In this document: piece after piece, positions 16,350 through 25,343 of the stretch
Layout of the letters: each line of letters opens with the position of its first letter
Numbering within the stretch: the stretch's first letter is position 1
Origin: Halopenitus malekzadehii
GTDB taxonomy: Archaea > Halobacteriota > Halobacteria > Halobacteriales > Haloferacaceae
Assembly (NCBI RefSeq): GCF_900108505.1
Contig: NZ_FNWU01000006.1
Span: forward strand, 1-64,000
Direction: 5' to 3'
DNA: 64,000 nucleotides
The notes under the pieces: generated by a model
What the model was told of the DNA's origin: nothing
Databases searched by the model: none
The model's input: only the letters and a program-made list of their open reading frames with translations
Program-made: the position numbers and the translations under genes

Positions 16350-17153
16350 ATGGCCCTCGTCGAACCGGTCCCGGGCGAGCCGGCGGTGGTCGCCGACCTC
16401 CCGGACGAGCGTGTGCTCCTGATCGCCGACTACCACGCCGGGATCGAGGCCGGGCTGCGGTACGAACGGGGCGTGGAGTTGGACAGCGATGCGGCGGGGC
16501 GCCGCGAGCACGTCCTGTCGCTGCTCGACCGGACGACCGCCGACAGACTGGTGGTGCTCGGCGACCTCGCCCACCGGATCCCCGAGCCCGAGGGCCCCGA
16601 ACGCGAGGAGATCGAGGCGCTGATCGCTGCCGTCACCGAGCGCGTTCCGATGACGCTCGTGGTCGGCAACCACGACGCCGGCGTCGCCGAATCGGTCGCC
16701 GAGCGGGTCGCCGACGGACTAACGGTGATCCCGCCCGAGGGCGGTCGACTGGAGGCGAGGGGGCAGACGGGAAGCACGTCGATCGGGGTCGTACACGGCC
16801 ACACGTGGCCCGACCCCGACGTGCTCGAGGCGGACGTCGTCTGTCTAGGACACGAACATCCGCAGGTCCGGCTCTCGGACGCGGTCGGCGGCAGTCGTGT
16901 CGAACGCGCGTGGCTCCGCGGGTCGCTTCGCGCCGAGGCGTTCGACGCCGCCGAACCGGGATCGACCGCCGTCGAGGCGGTCGAGTCCGACCCCGACGTC
17001 GTCGTCTTTCCCGCGTTCAACGAGCGGTCGGGCGGAACCTGGGTGAACGTCGAGGGGAACGGGTTCCTCTCGCCGTTCCTCCCGGACGCGCTCGACGACG
17101 CGGAGGCATACCTCCTCGACGGAACGCGGCTCGGTCCTTACCGGGACGTCTAG
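16350..17153 (+). CDS. rpe: Calcineurin-like metallophosphoesterase of the RPA operon
   Basis: A 267-residue metallophosphoesterase. The dinuclear metal site is marked by LIADYHAG (Asp-x-His near residue 27), VVLGDLAHR (Gly-Asp), TLVVGNHDAGVAES (Gly-Asn-His-Asp), VVHGHTWPD and CLGHEHPQV. This order is standard for the calcineurin-like fold. The gene starts four bases after the rpap1 stop and is the third gene of the RPA operon, as in Haloferax volcanii. Such operon association suggests a role in DNA repair or nucleotide turnover, but the substrate is unknown. Confidence 0.92.
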   Translation: MALVEPVPGEPAVVADLPDERVLLIADYHAGIEAGLRYERGVELDSDAAGRREHVLSLLDRTTADRLVVLGDLAHRIPEPEGPEREEIEALIAAVTERVPMTLVVGNHDAGVAESVAERVADGLTVIPPEGGRLEARGQTGSTSIGVVHGHTWPDPDVLEADVVCLGHEHPQVRLSDAVGGSRVERAWLRGSLRAEAFDAAEPGSTAVEAVESDPDVVVFPAFNERSGGTWVNVEGNGFLSPFLPDALDDAEAYLLDGTRLGPYRDV

Positions 17154-17293
17154 CGGATCGGGCGAACGGACGGTACGTGACCGACGATCGTGGACGTGAC
17201 GGCACGGTGCGGGATGGGACGTGACGGAGCGTGTGGGACGGCGCGAGGTGGCCGTGCGACGCGTTTAATCGGCTCGATCCCGAAGATTCGTCG

Positions 17294-20200
17294 ATGTCCG
17301 AGCCCTCGTTGTCCGGCGACGTGCAGGATGCTGCCGGCGATTCGGACGCCGACGTCGCCGACGGACACGACGACGATTCTCACGACGCCGGCGCGGATCG
17401 CGACGGCGATGCGGATCGAGACGCCGAGACGGAGGGACTGGACGCGTTCGCTCGGCTCGGCCCCGCGATCCGGGAGGCGCTCTCGGAGCGGGGGTTCACC
17501 AGACCGACCGAGCCGCAGCGGAAGGCGATCCCGCCGATCGCGGCGGGGCGGAACGCGCTCGTGCTCGCGCCAACCGGCACCGGGAAGACCGAGACGGCGA
17601 TGTTGCCGGTCTTCGACCGGATCGTTCGCGAGCGAGCGGAGCGTGCGAACGGAACGTCCCCGGAGGGGATCGCGGCGCTGTACATCACGCCGCTGCGCGC
17701 GCTCAACCGGGACATGATGGGCCGGCTGGAGTGGTGGGGCGAGGAACTCGACCTCGAGATCGCCGTTCGACACGGCGACACGACCCAGTACGAGCGGTCG
17801 AAGCAGGCCGACGACCCGCCGGACGTGCTCATCACGACGCCCGAGAGCCTGCAGGCGATCCTGACCGGGTCGAAGATGCGACAGGCGCTCGCGGACGTGG
17901 CACACGTAGTCGTCGACGAGGTCCACGAGCTCGCCTCCGCCAAACGCGGCGCCCAGCTCACGATCGGGCTCGAGCGCCTCCGCGAACTCGCAGGGCCGGT
18001 TCAGCGGATCGGCCTCTCGGCGACGGTGGGATCCCCCGAGGAGGTGGGACGCTTCCTCGTCGGCTGCGGGAAACGCGACCCCGGTCGGAACGGGGACCGG
18101 GAGTTTGCGGTCGTCGAGGTGGAGGCCGGGACACGCGTGGACTTCGAGGTCGTCAGCCCCGCGATCACCGAGGAGGACGAACGCCTCGCGGGGGCGCTGG
18201 CGACGACCGAGGAGATCGCGAGCCACGTCCGAACGATCCGCGACGTCGTGGCCGACAACCGGTCGACGTTGGTGTTCGTCAACACCCGGCAGACTGCGGA
18301 GGCGCTCGGGTCCCGGTTCAAGGCGCTGTCGGATGCCGGGATCTCGGTCGAGATCCACCACGGATCGCTTTCGAGCGACGTTCGGGTCGACGTCGAGGAC
18401 CGGTTCAAGACGGGCGAGATCGACGCGTTGATCTGTACGTCCTCGATGGAGCTCGGGATCGACGTCGGGCGCGTCGACCACGTGGTTCAGTACGGGAGCC
18501 CCCGTGAGGTGGCCCGGCTGCTCCAGCGCGTCGGGCGCGCCGGCCACCGGAGCGACCGGGTCTCGCGGGGAACGGTCGTGACGAGCGATGCGGACGACGC
18601 GCTCGAGGCCCTAGCCATCGCCCGCCGGGGGACCGTGGGCGAGGTCGAACCCGCGAACATCCAGTACGGCAGCCTCGACACCGTCGCCAACCAGGTCGTC
18701 GGGATCGTGATGGACCTCGGTGAAGTCCACGCCCGACGGGCGTACCGGATCGTCACGAGCGCATACCCGTTTCGCGACGTGGACGAGGAGACGTTCCAGG
18801 AGGTGGTCCGCGAACTCGACGGGAACCGCGTCGTGTGGCTCGAGGAGGAGACGGACACGATCGAGAAGTCCGGCGGCTCCTGGCAGTACTTCTACGCGAA
18901 CCTCTCGATGATCCCCGACGAGGCGACCTTCGAGGTCTACGACCTCTCCTCGCGGCGGCAGATCGGGACCCTTGACGAGCGGTTCGTGCTGGACTTCGCC
19001 GGCCCCGGCGAGACGTTCATCCAGCGCGGTGAGATGTGGCGGATCACGGACGTCGACGAGGAGGAGGAGCGCGTGAACGTCTCCCCGATCGAGGACCCCG
19101 GCGGGGAGGTCCCCGCCTGGGTCGGCTCGGAGATCCCCGTTCCGAAGCCGGTGGCCGGCGAGGTCGGACGGATCCGCGCCGAGGTCGCGGATCGACTCGC
19201 CGACGGGGTTCCACCGGCGGCGGTCGCTCGTGGGCTGTCCGAGCGGTATCCGGCCGACGAGTCGACGATCCTGGACGCGATCGACCCGATCGTCGACCAC
19301 GTCGACGCCGAGCAGCCGCTGCCGACCGACGACCGGATCGTCGTCGAGGGGCTCGGCCGGTCGATCGTCGTCAACGCGGCGTTCGGCCACCGGATAAATG
19401 AGACGCTCGCGCGTCTGCTCTCGGCGCTCGTCGGCCAGCGGACCGGGTCATCGGTCGGGATGGACGTCGATCCGTACCGGATCGAACTGGAGGTGCCGTC
19501 GTCGATCGACCCCGGAACGGTGATCGAGATCCTGGAGGAGACTGACCCGGACCATCTGGCGTCGTACCTCGAACTCGCGTTGAAGAACGCCGACACGCTG
19601 GCGTTCACCCTCGCACAGGTGGCGGCGAAGTTCGGCACCGTGAAGCGGTACCAGGAGGGATCCGGCCGGTTCGGCGGCAATCGCCTTCTGGCCGCCCTCG
19701 AGGGGACGCCCGTCTACGAGGAGGCGGTCCGGGAGGTATTCCACCAGGACCTCGACGTCGCGGGGGCCGCGACGGTCCTCGACCGAATTCGAGACGGGAC
19801 GATCGACCTCGCCGCGGCTCGGGAACGAACACCGATCGGATCCGCCGGGGAGTCCTCGGGACGGGAGTTCCTCGTGCCGGAGAACGCCGACGCGGACGTC
19901 ATCGAAACGGTCCGCGAGCGCATTCAGAACGACCGGATGCTGCTGTGCTGTCTCCACTGTCAGGAGTGGACCCGGCGGACGCCGGTCAGGCGGATCCGGG
20001 ACCAGCCCGCCTGTCCCGAGTGCGGGTCGACCCGCGTCGCCGCGCTCAACCCGTGGGACGAGGAGACCGTCGCCGCGGTCCGGGCGAACGAGCGGGACGA
20101 CGAGCAGGAGCGACTCACGGAGCGCGCCTATCGATCGGCGAGCCTGGTGCAGAGCCACGGCAAACGGGCGGTGATCGCGATGGCCGCCCGCGGCGTCGGC

Positions 20201-20314
20201 CCGCACAACGCCGCCCGGATCATCTCGAAACTCCGCGAGGACGAGTCGGAGTTCTACCGCGACATCCTCAAACAGGAGCGCGAGTACGCCCGCACGCAGT
20301 CGTTCTGGGATTGA
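17294..20314 (+). CDS. lhr2: Large Lhr-type ATP-dependent helicase
   Basis: A 1006-residue superfamily 2 helicase of the Lhr group. After an acidic N-terminus come motif I (LAPTGTGKTE, near residue 97), motif Ia (YITPLRALNRDM), the DEVH Walker B box (208-211), motif III (GLSATVGSPEE), motif IV (LVFVNTRQTAEALG) and motif VI (LLQRVGRAGHRSDRV). The C-terminal half is the Lhr core winged-helix and beta-barrel region. Near the end paired cysteines (CCLHCQEW and CPECGSTRV, about 885-910) form a probable zinc ribbon. The ATG at 17294 is chosen because a TTTAAT box lies about 29 bases upstream. Archaeal Lhr2 proteins are linked to DNA repair and RNA metabolism; assignment to lhr2 rather than lhr1 is tentative. 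Confidence 0.9.
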   Translation: MSEPSLSGDVQDAAGDSDADVADGHDDDSHDAGADRDGDADRDAETEGLDAFARLGPAIREALSERGFTRPTEPQRKAIPPIAAGRNALVLAPTGTGKTETAMLPVFDRIVRERAERANGTSPEGIAALYITPLRALNRDMMGRLEWWGEELDLEIAVRHGDTTQYERSKQADDPPDVLITTPESLQAILTGSKMRQALADVAHVVVDEVHELASAKRGAQLTIGLERLRELAGPVQRIGLSATVGSPEEVGRFLVGCGKRDPGRNGDREFAVVEVEAGTRVDFEVVSPAITEEDERLAGALATTEEIASHVRTIRDVVADNRSTLVFVNTRQTAEALGSRFKALSDAGISVEIHHGSLSSDVRVDVEDRFKTGEIDALICTSSMELGIDVGRVDHVVQYGSPREVARLLQRVGRAGHRSDRVSRGTVVTSDADDALEALAIARRGTVGEVEPANIQYGSLDTVANQVVGIVMDLGEVHARRAYRIVTSAYPFRDVDEETFQEVVRELDGNRVVWLEEETDTIEKSGGSWQYFYANLSMIPDEATFEVYDLSSRRQIGTLDERFVLDFAGPGETFIQRGEMWRITDVDEEEERVNVSPIEDPGGEVPAWVGSEIPVPKPVAGEVGRIRAEVADRLADGVPPAAVARGLSERYPADESTILDAIDPIVDHVDAEQPLPTDDRIVVEGLGRSIVVNAAFGHRINETLARLLSALVGQRTGSSVGMDVDPYRIELEVPSSIDPGTVIEILEETDPDHLASYLELALKNADTLAFTLAQVAAKFGTVKRYQEGSGRFGGNRLLAALEGTPVYEEAVREVFHQDLDVAGAATVLDRIRDGTIDLAAARERTPIGSAGESSGREFLVPENADADVIETVRERIQNDRMLLCCLHCQEWTRRTPVRRIRDQPACPECGSTRVAALNPWDEETVAAVRANERDDEQERLTERAYRSASLVQSHGKRAVIAMAARGVGPHNAARIISKLREDESEFYRDILKQEREYARTQSFWD

Positions 20315-20360
20315 GACGCCGCCGAGATCGGAGCCGTGCCAGTGCCGAGACCGCGCCGAA

Positions 20361-20654
20361 CTATCGTCGGATCTCGAACCCGTCGATCCCGGTCGGATCC
20401 TCGTACGTCACGGCGACGTCCTCGACGGTCGCGCGCGGACTCCCCTCCTGGCACCACTCGACCAGCGACTCGACCGCCTCCGGGGATCCCTCGAAGACGG
20501 CCTCGACGCGACCGTCATCCAGGTTTCGGACCCAGCCATCGACGCCGTGTTCGCGTGCGGTGTCCCTGGTGGTGGCGCGGTAGTATACGCCCTGTACGTG
20601 GCCGGAAACGTGGACGTGTGCGCGAACGCGGTCCTCGGCCCCTCGATCGCTCAT
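20361..20654 (-). CDS. acyP: Acylphosphatase
   Basis: A 97-residue protein of the classic small acylphosphatase family, which hydrolyses the carboxyl-phosphate bond of compounds such as acetyl phosphate or carbamoyl phosphate. HVHVSGHVQGVYYRATTRD carries the phosphate-binding loop and the catalytic Arg, and GWVRNLDDGRVEAVFEG carries the catalytic Asn. The length is normal and there is no leader. The ATG at 20652-20654 lies about 28 bases from a palindromic TATA box that also serves the divergent sugar mutase gene. It is convergent with the Lhr helicase gene. Confidence 0.95.
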   Translation of the reverse strand: MSDRGAEDRVRAHVHVSGHVQGVYYRATTRDTAREHGVDGWVRNLDDGRVEAVFEGSPEAVESLVEWCQEGSPRATVEDVAVTYEDPTGIDGFEIRR

Positions 20655-20678
20655 CGTCGGATCGATGACCAGCGGAGT

Positions 20679-20686
20679 CTTATAAG
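20679..20686. promoter_or_regulatory. Palindromic TATA box shared by two divergent genes
   Basis: The perfect palindrome cttataag is the only TATA-like sequence in the 52-base gap between two start codons. Its centre is about 25 bases from the plus-strand ATG at 20707 and about 28 bases from the minus-strand ATG at 20654, the right spacing for leaderless transcripts in both directions. Confidence 0.75.
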
Positions 20687-20706
20687 TGGCGCCGTGACAC
20701 CCCGGT

Positions 20707-22152
20707 ATGAACCTGTTCGGAACGGCGGGGATCCGTGGCGACGTCGACACGTATGTCACGCCCGAGCTCGCGCTCGCGGTCGGCGGCGCGGTCGCCGAGA
20801 CGATCGTGGAGGGCGCAGTGGCCACCGAGGGAGCGCTGGACCCGGAGATCGTGGTGGCCCGTGACGGCCGCGTGACGGGTCCGGCGCTGGCCGACGCGAT
20901 CGCGGCGGGTGCCGCCGCCGGGGGCGCGCGCGTTCGACGCGCCGGAATGCTTCCCACGCCCGCGCTCGCGTTCGCGTCACGGGGCCGGTACGGGATCGCC
21001 GTGACGGCCTCCCACAACCCGCCACACGACAACGGGATCAAGCTCTTTCGCGACGGCGTCGAGTTCGACCGCGACGCTGAGGCGGCGGTGGAGACGCGCG
21101 TCGCCGAGGGCACCGGATCCGCCGACTGGAACCGGTGGACGGAGCCGGAGTCGGTCGCCGTACTCGAGGAGTATCGGGAGGCCGTCGCCGCCTATGCCCG
21201 AGGGTTCGGCGCGCCGCTCGACGGACTTCGGATCGCCGTCGACTGCGGGAACGGGATGGCCGCGCTGGCGACGCCGGCCGTGCTCGGCGACCTCGGCGCC
21301 GAGGTCGTCACGCTCAACGGGAACGTCGACGGCCACTTCCCCGGCCGCGGTAGCAAGCCCACCCCCGAGACGCTGTCCGACCTCCGTGCGTTCGTCGCGG
21401 ACGCCAACGAGGGAATCGAGAACCCCGGTCGGCCGGGGACCGATGCAGGATTCGCGTTCGGGATCGGGCACGACGGGGACGCCGATCGGATCGTGATCGT
21501 CGACGCGGACGGGGAGATCGTCCACGAGGACACCGTTCTCGCGATCCTCGCCGAGCGGTACACGCGCACGAGCGAGGCTGCGGATCCGGTCGTGGTCACG
21601 ACGCCGAACGCCTCGGGCCGGATCGACGAGCGCGTCCGGGAAGCGGGTGGTCGCGTCGAGCGCGTCCGCCTCGGCGCGCTTCACGAGGGGATCGCTGCCG
21701 TCCGGGAGGCGGCGTCCGAGCGTGAGGAATCCGGCGACGTCGCGGTCGCCTTCGCCGCGGAGCCGTGGAAACACACCCACACCCGGTTCGGCGGCTGGAT
21801 CGACGGCGGCTGTTCGGCCGCGGTGTTCGCTCGGCTCGTCGCGGCGGAGGGACTCGACGCGCTCCGTGCGCCCGTGACCGAACGCCCCTACCGGAAGGAG
21901 AACGTCGACTGTCCGGACGAGCGAAAGGAACCGGCGATGGACCGCCTCGCAACCGCGCTTCCGGAGGCGTTCCCGTCGGCCGACGTCTCCACGGAGCACG
22001 GCGTCCGCCTGGAGTTCCCCGACGCCTCCTGGGTGCTCGTTCGGCCGTCCGGCACCGAGCCCTACATCCGGCTGTACGCCGAGAGCGACGACGTCGACGA
22101 CCTCGTCGCTGAGACGCGATCGGCGATCGAAACCGCCGTCACGTCGGTCTAG
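20707..22152 (+). CDS. glmM: Phosphoglucosamine / phosphohexomutase
   Basis: A 481-residue alpha-D-phosphohexomutase. It interconverts sugar 1- and 6-phosphates, here probably glucosamine or mannose phosphates for glycan precursors. The phosphoserine loop is TASHNPP with Ser102. The metal loop is GHDGDADRIVIVD, the sugar-binding region lies near AEPWKHTHTRFGGW, and the phosphate-binding end is VRPSGTEPYIRLYAES. The MNLFGTAGIRG opening is typical. Length is slightly above the usual 445-460 because of an insertion near residues 235-245. Sequence alone does not settle GlmM against a phosphomannomutase. Confidence 0.92.
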   Translation: MNLFGTAGIRGDVDTYVTPELALAVGGAVAETIVEGAVATEGALDPEIVVARDGRVTGPALADAIAAGAAAGGARVRRAGMLPTPALAFASRGRYGIAVTASHNPPHDNGIKLFRDGVEFDRDAEAAVETRVAEGTGSADWNRWTEPESVAVLEEYREAVAAYARGFGAPLDGLRIAVDCGNGMAALATPAVLGDLGAEVVTLNGNVDGHFPGRGSKPTPETLSDLRAFVADANEGIENPGRPGTDAGFAFGIGHDGDADRIVIVDADGEIVHEDTVLAILAERYTRTSEAADPVVVTTPNASGRIDERVREAGGRVERVRLGALHEGIAAVREAASEREESGDVAVAFAAEPWKHTHTRFGGWIDGGCSAAVFARLVAAEGLDALRAPVTERPYRKENVDCPDERKEPAMDRLATALPEAFPSADVSTEHGVRLEFPDASWVLVRPSGTEPYIRLYAESDDVDDLVAETRSAIETAVTSV

Positions 22153-22263
22153 CGGCACCACCGCGTTCGGGCGACCGCACGGGACGGGTGCGTCGGTCCG
22201 ACGAAGTCACAACAGGCAAATAGCCGGTTCACACAGGAGTCAGGTACGGGGCCCCTCGGACAC

Positions 22264-23742
22264 ATGACGGAGTCGACCACGTCGGACGCACGCTCTCGGC
22301 CGACACGAACGGAGATCCTGTCGATCGTCGTCGCCTGTGGCTGTCTCGCTGTAGCCGTGCTGTTTCAGCCACCATCCGGACTCTCCCGCTCGGGGCTGAT
22401 CGCGCTCGGGATCTTCGGGTTCGGGCTGGTGCTCTGGCAAAGTGAGGCGGTACCCCACGTTGTCACCAGCCTGCTCGTGGTCGGCTTTCTGTACGCGTTC
22501 GGAACGGTATCGACCTTCGAGGCCGCTGCAACCGGGTTCGCGTCCACGCTCTTCTTCTTCTTTTTCGCGCTCCTCGTGCTCGGACACGCCATCTCCAAGG
22601 TGGGGCTGGATGCGCGTGTGGCCCGTCGCCTGTTGGCGTCCGCTTCGACGCCGCGGGCGTCGTTCCGGCAGACGAGTCGGTACGTGCTCGCGTTGTCGTT
22701 TCTGATGCCCTCAGCGCTGGCCCGTATGGTCGCATTCACGCCGATCATCGAGGAGGTCGCCGACATCTACGACCTCGATGCGGATCACCCCTTTCGCACC
22801 TCGTCGTTCCTGCTGTTGGGCCAGCTCAACCCGATCGCCTCGATGTCGTTGATGACCGGCGGCGGACTCCCCATCATCGGAGCACAGCTGATCCAAACGT
22901 CCGGATACACCATCAACTGGATCACCTGGGCGCTGTACATGATCCCGCCGGCGGTGTTCATCTACGTCGTCGGCGTGATCAGCCTCGAGTGGCTCCATCC
23001 GATAGCATCCGACTCCGGACGACGCACGACGGACGGGGACGGACGAGCCGGAACCGACAAAGACGGACGACCCGAGACTGACGGGGACGGAGCGGTCGAC
23101 GACCCGGAGCCGATCACGCGCGACCAGTGGGCGGTCGGGCTCGTGATGGGCGCCACGTTGCTGTCGTGGGCGGCCAGCCCGTTCCTCGGGATTCCGACGG
23201 TCCTTCCGGCGATCGTCGCCGTCGGCGTGTTGTCGCTTCCCGCCGTGGGCGTCCTCGACGTCGAGGACATGACCGAGGTCAGTTGGGGCGTTCTGTTTCT
23301 CATCGGCGGAATGTTCTCGTTGATCGACGTGCTCGAGGCGACGGGCGCGTTCGAATGGCTCGTAGCTGTCGGGTCGGCAGTGATCCCCTTCGGCGCTTTC
23401 GCACCCGCAACGATCGTCATCGTCCTCCTCGCGCTCGTGCTCGGGATCCGGCTGTTGTTTCCGAGCGGGTCGGCGTGTCTCATCGTCGTCGTCCCGATCC
23501 TGGTCACGTTCGCTCGCACCTACGACCTGAACGGGCTCTTCCTCTCCCTCTCGGCAGTGGTGGTCGCCGGATCGACCGTGCTCGTCCCCCTCCACGTTCC
23601 GCCCGCCCTGTTGGCGTTCAACCGGGGACACGTGGATACCCGGGAGGTGTTTGCCCTCGGCGTCGTGACGATCCTCGCCGCGATCGTCGCGATCGCGGGC
23701 GCGTGGCTCGTGTATTGGCCCCTCGTCGAGGCCGTACTGTGA
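22264..23742 (+). CDS. SLC13/DASS-type anion permease
   Basis: A 492-residue polytopic membrane protein of the divalent anion:sodium symporter/ArsB-NhaD superfamily. Roughly eleven hydrophobic segments are visible, including FASTLFFFFFALLVLGHAIS near residue 90 and a membrane-embedded NPIASMSLMTGGGLPI near residue 190, matching the SNT-like region of the family. A hydrophilic loop (about residues 245-285) has Asp/Gly-rich repeats (DGDGRAGTDKDGRPETDGDG). The second half shows DVEDMTEVSWGVLFLIGGMF and a Pro/Ser-rich turn in LLFPSGSACLIVVVPI. Likely substrates are dicarboxylates or sulfate with sodium. It is monocistronic, with the cold-shock gene 50 bases downstream under its own promoter. Confidence 0.87.
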   Translation: MTESTTSDARSRPTRTEILSIVVACGCLAVAVLFQPPSGLSRSGLIALGIFGFGLVLWQSEAVPHVVTSLLVVGFLYAFGTVSTFEAAATGFASTLFFFFFALLVLGHAISKVGLDARVARRLLASASTPRASFRQTSRYVLALSFLMPSALARMVAFTPIIEEVADIYDLDADHPFRTSSFLLLGQLNPIASMSLMTGGGLPIIGAQLIQTSGYTINWITWALYMIPPAVFIYVVGVISLEWLHPIASDSGRRTTDGDGRAGTDKDGRPETDGDGAVDDPEPITRDQWAVGLVMGATLLSWAASPFLGIPTVLPAIVAVGVLSLPAVGVLDVEDMTEVSWGVLFLIGGMFSLIDVLEATGAFEWLVAVGSAVIPFGAFAPATIVIVLLALVLGIRLLFPSGSACLIVVVPILVTFARTYDLNGLFLSLSAVVVAGSTVLVPLHVPPALLAFNRGHVDTREVFALGVVTILAAIVAIAGAWLVYWPLVEAVL

Positions 23743-23792
23743 CACGCACGGCCCAAACGTTTATTTGCTGCTTATGCGTGTATTGAAACGCG

Positions 23793-23987
23793 ATGGCGAC
23801 AGGTACAGTGGCCTTCTTCAACGACACCGGAGGCTACGGATTCATCGAGAGCGAGGACGCGGACGAGGACGTTTTCTTCCACATGGAGGACGTCGGCGGC
23901 CCGGACCTCGAAGAGGGACAGGAAGTCGAATTCGAGATCGAGGAAGCTGAAAAAGGGCCGCGGGCGACCAACCTCACCCGTCTCTGA
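23793..23987 (+). CDS. cspA: Cold-shock domain protein
   Basis: A 64-residue single-domain OB-fold RNA/DNA chaperone. RNP1-like GGYGFIES and RNP2-like DVFFHMEDV are both present, and the length is the family norm. It is acidic, as expected in a high-salt cytoplasm. A TTTATTTG box about 30 bases before the ATG marks its own promoter. Many haloarchaea encode several copies of this gene. Confidence 0.96.
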   Translation: MATGTVAFFNDTGGYGFIESEDADEDVFFHMEDVGGPDLEEGQEVEFEIEEAEKGPRATNLTRL

Positions 23988-24084
23988 GGCCGACCAGCGA
24001 CGTCGATCGAGTTCGCGTTTTTCCCGACGGGCGACACACGCGGCGTAGCGACGGCGCCGTGATCGACGTGCCGTGATCGGCGCG

Positions 24085-24100
24085 TGGCGTTTTATAAATA
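24085..24100. promoter_or_regulatory. AT-rich TATA-like element in a long leader region
   Basis: The stretch ttttataaatacatac at 24090-24105 is the most AT-rich sequence in this neighbourhood and resembles a strong archaeal TATA box. It lies about 115 bases before the next start codon, so a transcript beginning here would have a leader of about 90 bases or would be a separate small RNA. No clear gene is visible in 23988-24211. Confidence 0.4.
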
Positions 24101-24211
24101 CATACGCGCGAAACCGACTGACTGCGCGTCGATCGCGTGGCTGTCTCACTCACGGGGCGTCGATCGGTCCCGAGAAACAACGCTTTTCGGACGTGGTCCC
24201 GAAGCCGGCCT

Positions 24212-24667
24212 ATGGCAGACGACGAGTCCACGGACGCGGACGAACCGGCTGACGCCGATGGATCCAACGGGGCCGACGGGGACGGCGAGGAAAAGTCCTT
24301 CCGCGAGCGGGTCGAGGAGATCCGCGAGCGACGCGAACAGGAGCGCGAGGAGGGCGAGGGTGACCGACCGAGCCCCGAGGAGATGATGGGTGGCGGTGGC
24401 GGCCCCGGCGGGATGGGCGGCGGCGGCAACCCGTTTGCACAGATGATGTCCGGAATGATGGGCGGCGGCGGTCCGGGCGGCGCTCCAGGCGGGATGGGCG
24501 GCGGCCCCGGCGGTGCCGCCGGCGGACCCGGCGGTCGTCCCGGTGAGGGTGGCGGCGACGACGTCGGCAACGAGGAGCTCGTGCGCGAAGTCCGTCAGCT
24601 CCGCGATGAGGTCCGCGATGCGACCCGACAGCTCCAGCGCATCGCGCAGGCGCTCGAGGACGACTAG
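24212..24667 (+). CDS. Gly/Met-rich linker protein with charged helices, hypothetical
   Basis: A 151-residue protein of unknown function. Residues 1-25 are acidic. Residues about 26-53 form a highly charged helix (ERVEEIRERREQEREEGEG). Residues 58-112 are a Gly/Met/Pro low-complexity stretch with repeated MGGG and GGPGG, including NPFAQMMSGMMGG. Residues 117-151 form an amphipathic coiled coil (LVREVRQLRDEVRDATRQLQ). The layout suggests a flexible oligomeric scaffold; the Met-rich centre could bind hydrophobic clients, but that is a guess. The ATG at 24212 is chosen because the open frame upstream has no coding character. Rnp4 follows 44 bases later. Confidence 0.7.
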   Translation: MADDESTDADEPADADGSNGADGDGEEKSFRERVEEIRERREQEREEGEGDRPSPEEMMGGGGGPGGMGGGGNPFAQMMSGMMGGGGPGGAPGGMGGGPGGAAGGPGGRPGEGGGDDVGNEELVREVRQLRDEVRDATRQLQRIAQALEDD

Positions 24668-24711
24668 GCCGGCTTCGCAATACCTTTTTCCGGTCGTCAC
24701 GCGGGTTCGAT

Positions 24712-24990
24712 ATGGGCATTCCCGAGGAGCGCATCGAACGGCTGCTTCCCCTGGCCCGTGAAGCGATCGTCGCGGGCGAGCACGATCGGGCCCGCACGTA
24801 CGTCCGCCGCGCGAAGCGGATCGCCGAGCGCAATCGGGCCCGCCTTCCTCGGGAGTTCGAACGCAAGACGTGTTCCGATTGCGACGTCTATCTCCGCCCC
24901 GGCGTGACCGCCCGCGTTCGGACGCGCACGAGCCGGGTCGTCGTTCGGTGTCTGGAGTGTGGCGCGACACACCGGTATCCGTTCTCCTAG
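24712..24990 (+). CDS. rnp4: Ribonuclease P protein component 4 (Rpp21/Rpr2 family)
   Basis: A 92-residue archaeal RNase P subunit that assists the catalytic RNA in tRNA 5' processing. The helical N-terminal half carries a basic pattern (ARTYVRRAKRIAERNRARLP) and the C-terminal half a zinc ribbon with Cys pairs CSDC and CLEC, separated by the RNA-facing GVTARVRTRTSRVVVRC. Length and layout are typical. It is followed by a YhbY-type RNA-binding protein, so the two may form an RNA-processing unit. Confidence 0.95.
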   Translation: MGIPEERIERLLPLAREAIVAGEHDRARTYVRRAKRIAERNRARLPREFERKTCSDCDVYLRPGVTARVRTRTSRVVVRCLECGATHRYPFS

Positions 24991-25097
24991 TCCACAGTGT
25001 GGCCGGGCTTCGACTCGATCGCTTTCCCCGTGTGTCACCGTCACGGTCGGCAGTCGAAGCCTCAAGTTTCAACTAGTGGCGGCGTTTGCGTGGGTAT

Positions 25098-25343
25098 ATG
25101 ACGGACCAAGAGCTCCGGAAGCAGGCACACGACCTCGACGTTACGGTGTGGGTCGGCAAGGCCGGGATCGACGCAGTCGTGGACGAACTCGCCGACCAAC
25201 TCGACGACCGCACGCTCGTGAAGGTCAAGTTCCTTCGGTCGGCCCGTGGCGGGACCGACACCGCGGAACTGGCCGGGGAGCTGGCTGCGGCGGTCGACGC
25301 CGAGCTGATCGAGACGCGTGGGAACACGGCGGTGTTCCACTGA
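25098..25343 (+). CDS. YhbY/CRM-domain RNA-binding protein
   Basis: An 81-residue protein of the CRS1-YhbY fold, a small KH-like RNA-binding domain found on pre-ribosomal particles. The loop VGKAGIDAVVDEL matches the family GxxG-type loop (GKAG), and LVKVKFLRSARGGTD and AELIETRGNTAVFH complete the fold. The ATG at 25098 is preferred to the GTG at 25086. Its stop overlaps the mechanosensitive channel start by one base (TGATG), so the two are co-translated. The family is associated with ribosome maturation. Confidence 0.9.
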   Translation: MTDQELRKQAHDLDVTVWVGKAGIDAVVDELADQLDDRTLVKVKFLRSARGGTDTAELAGELAAAVDAELIETRGNTAVFH

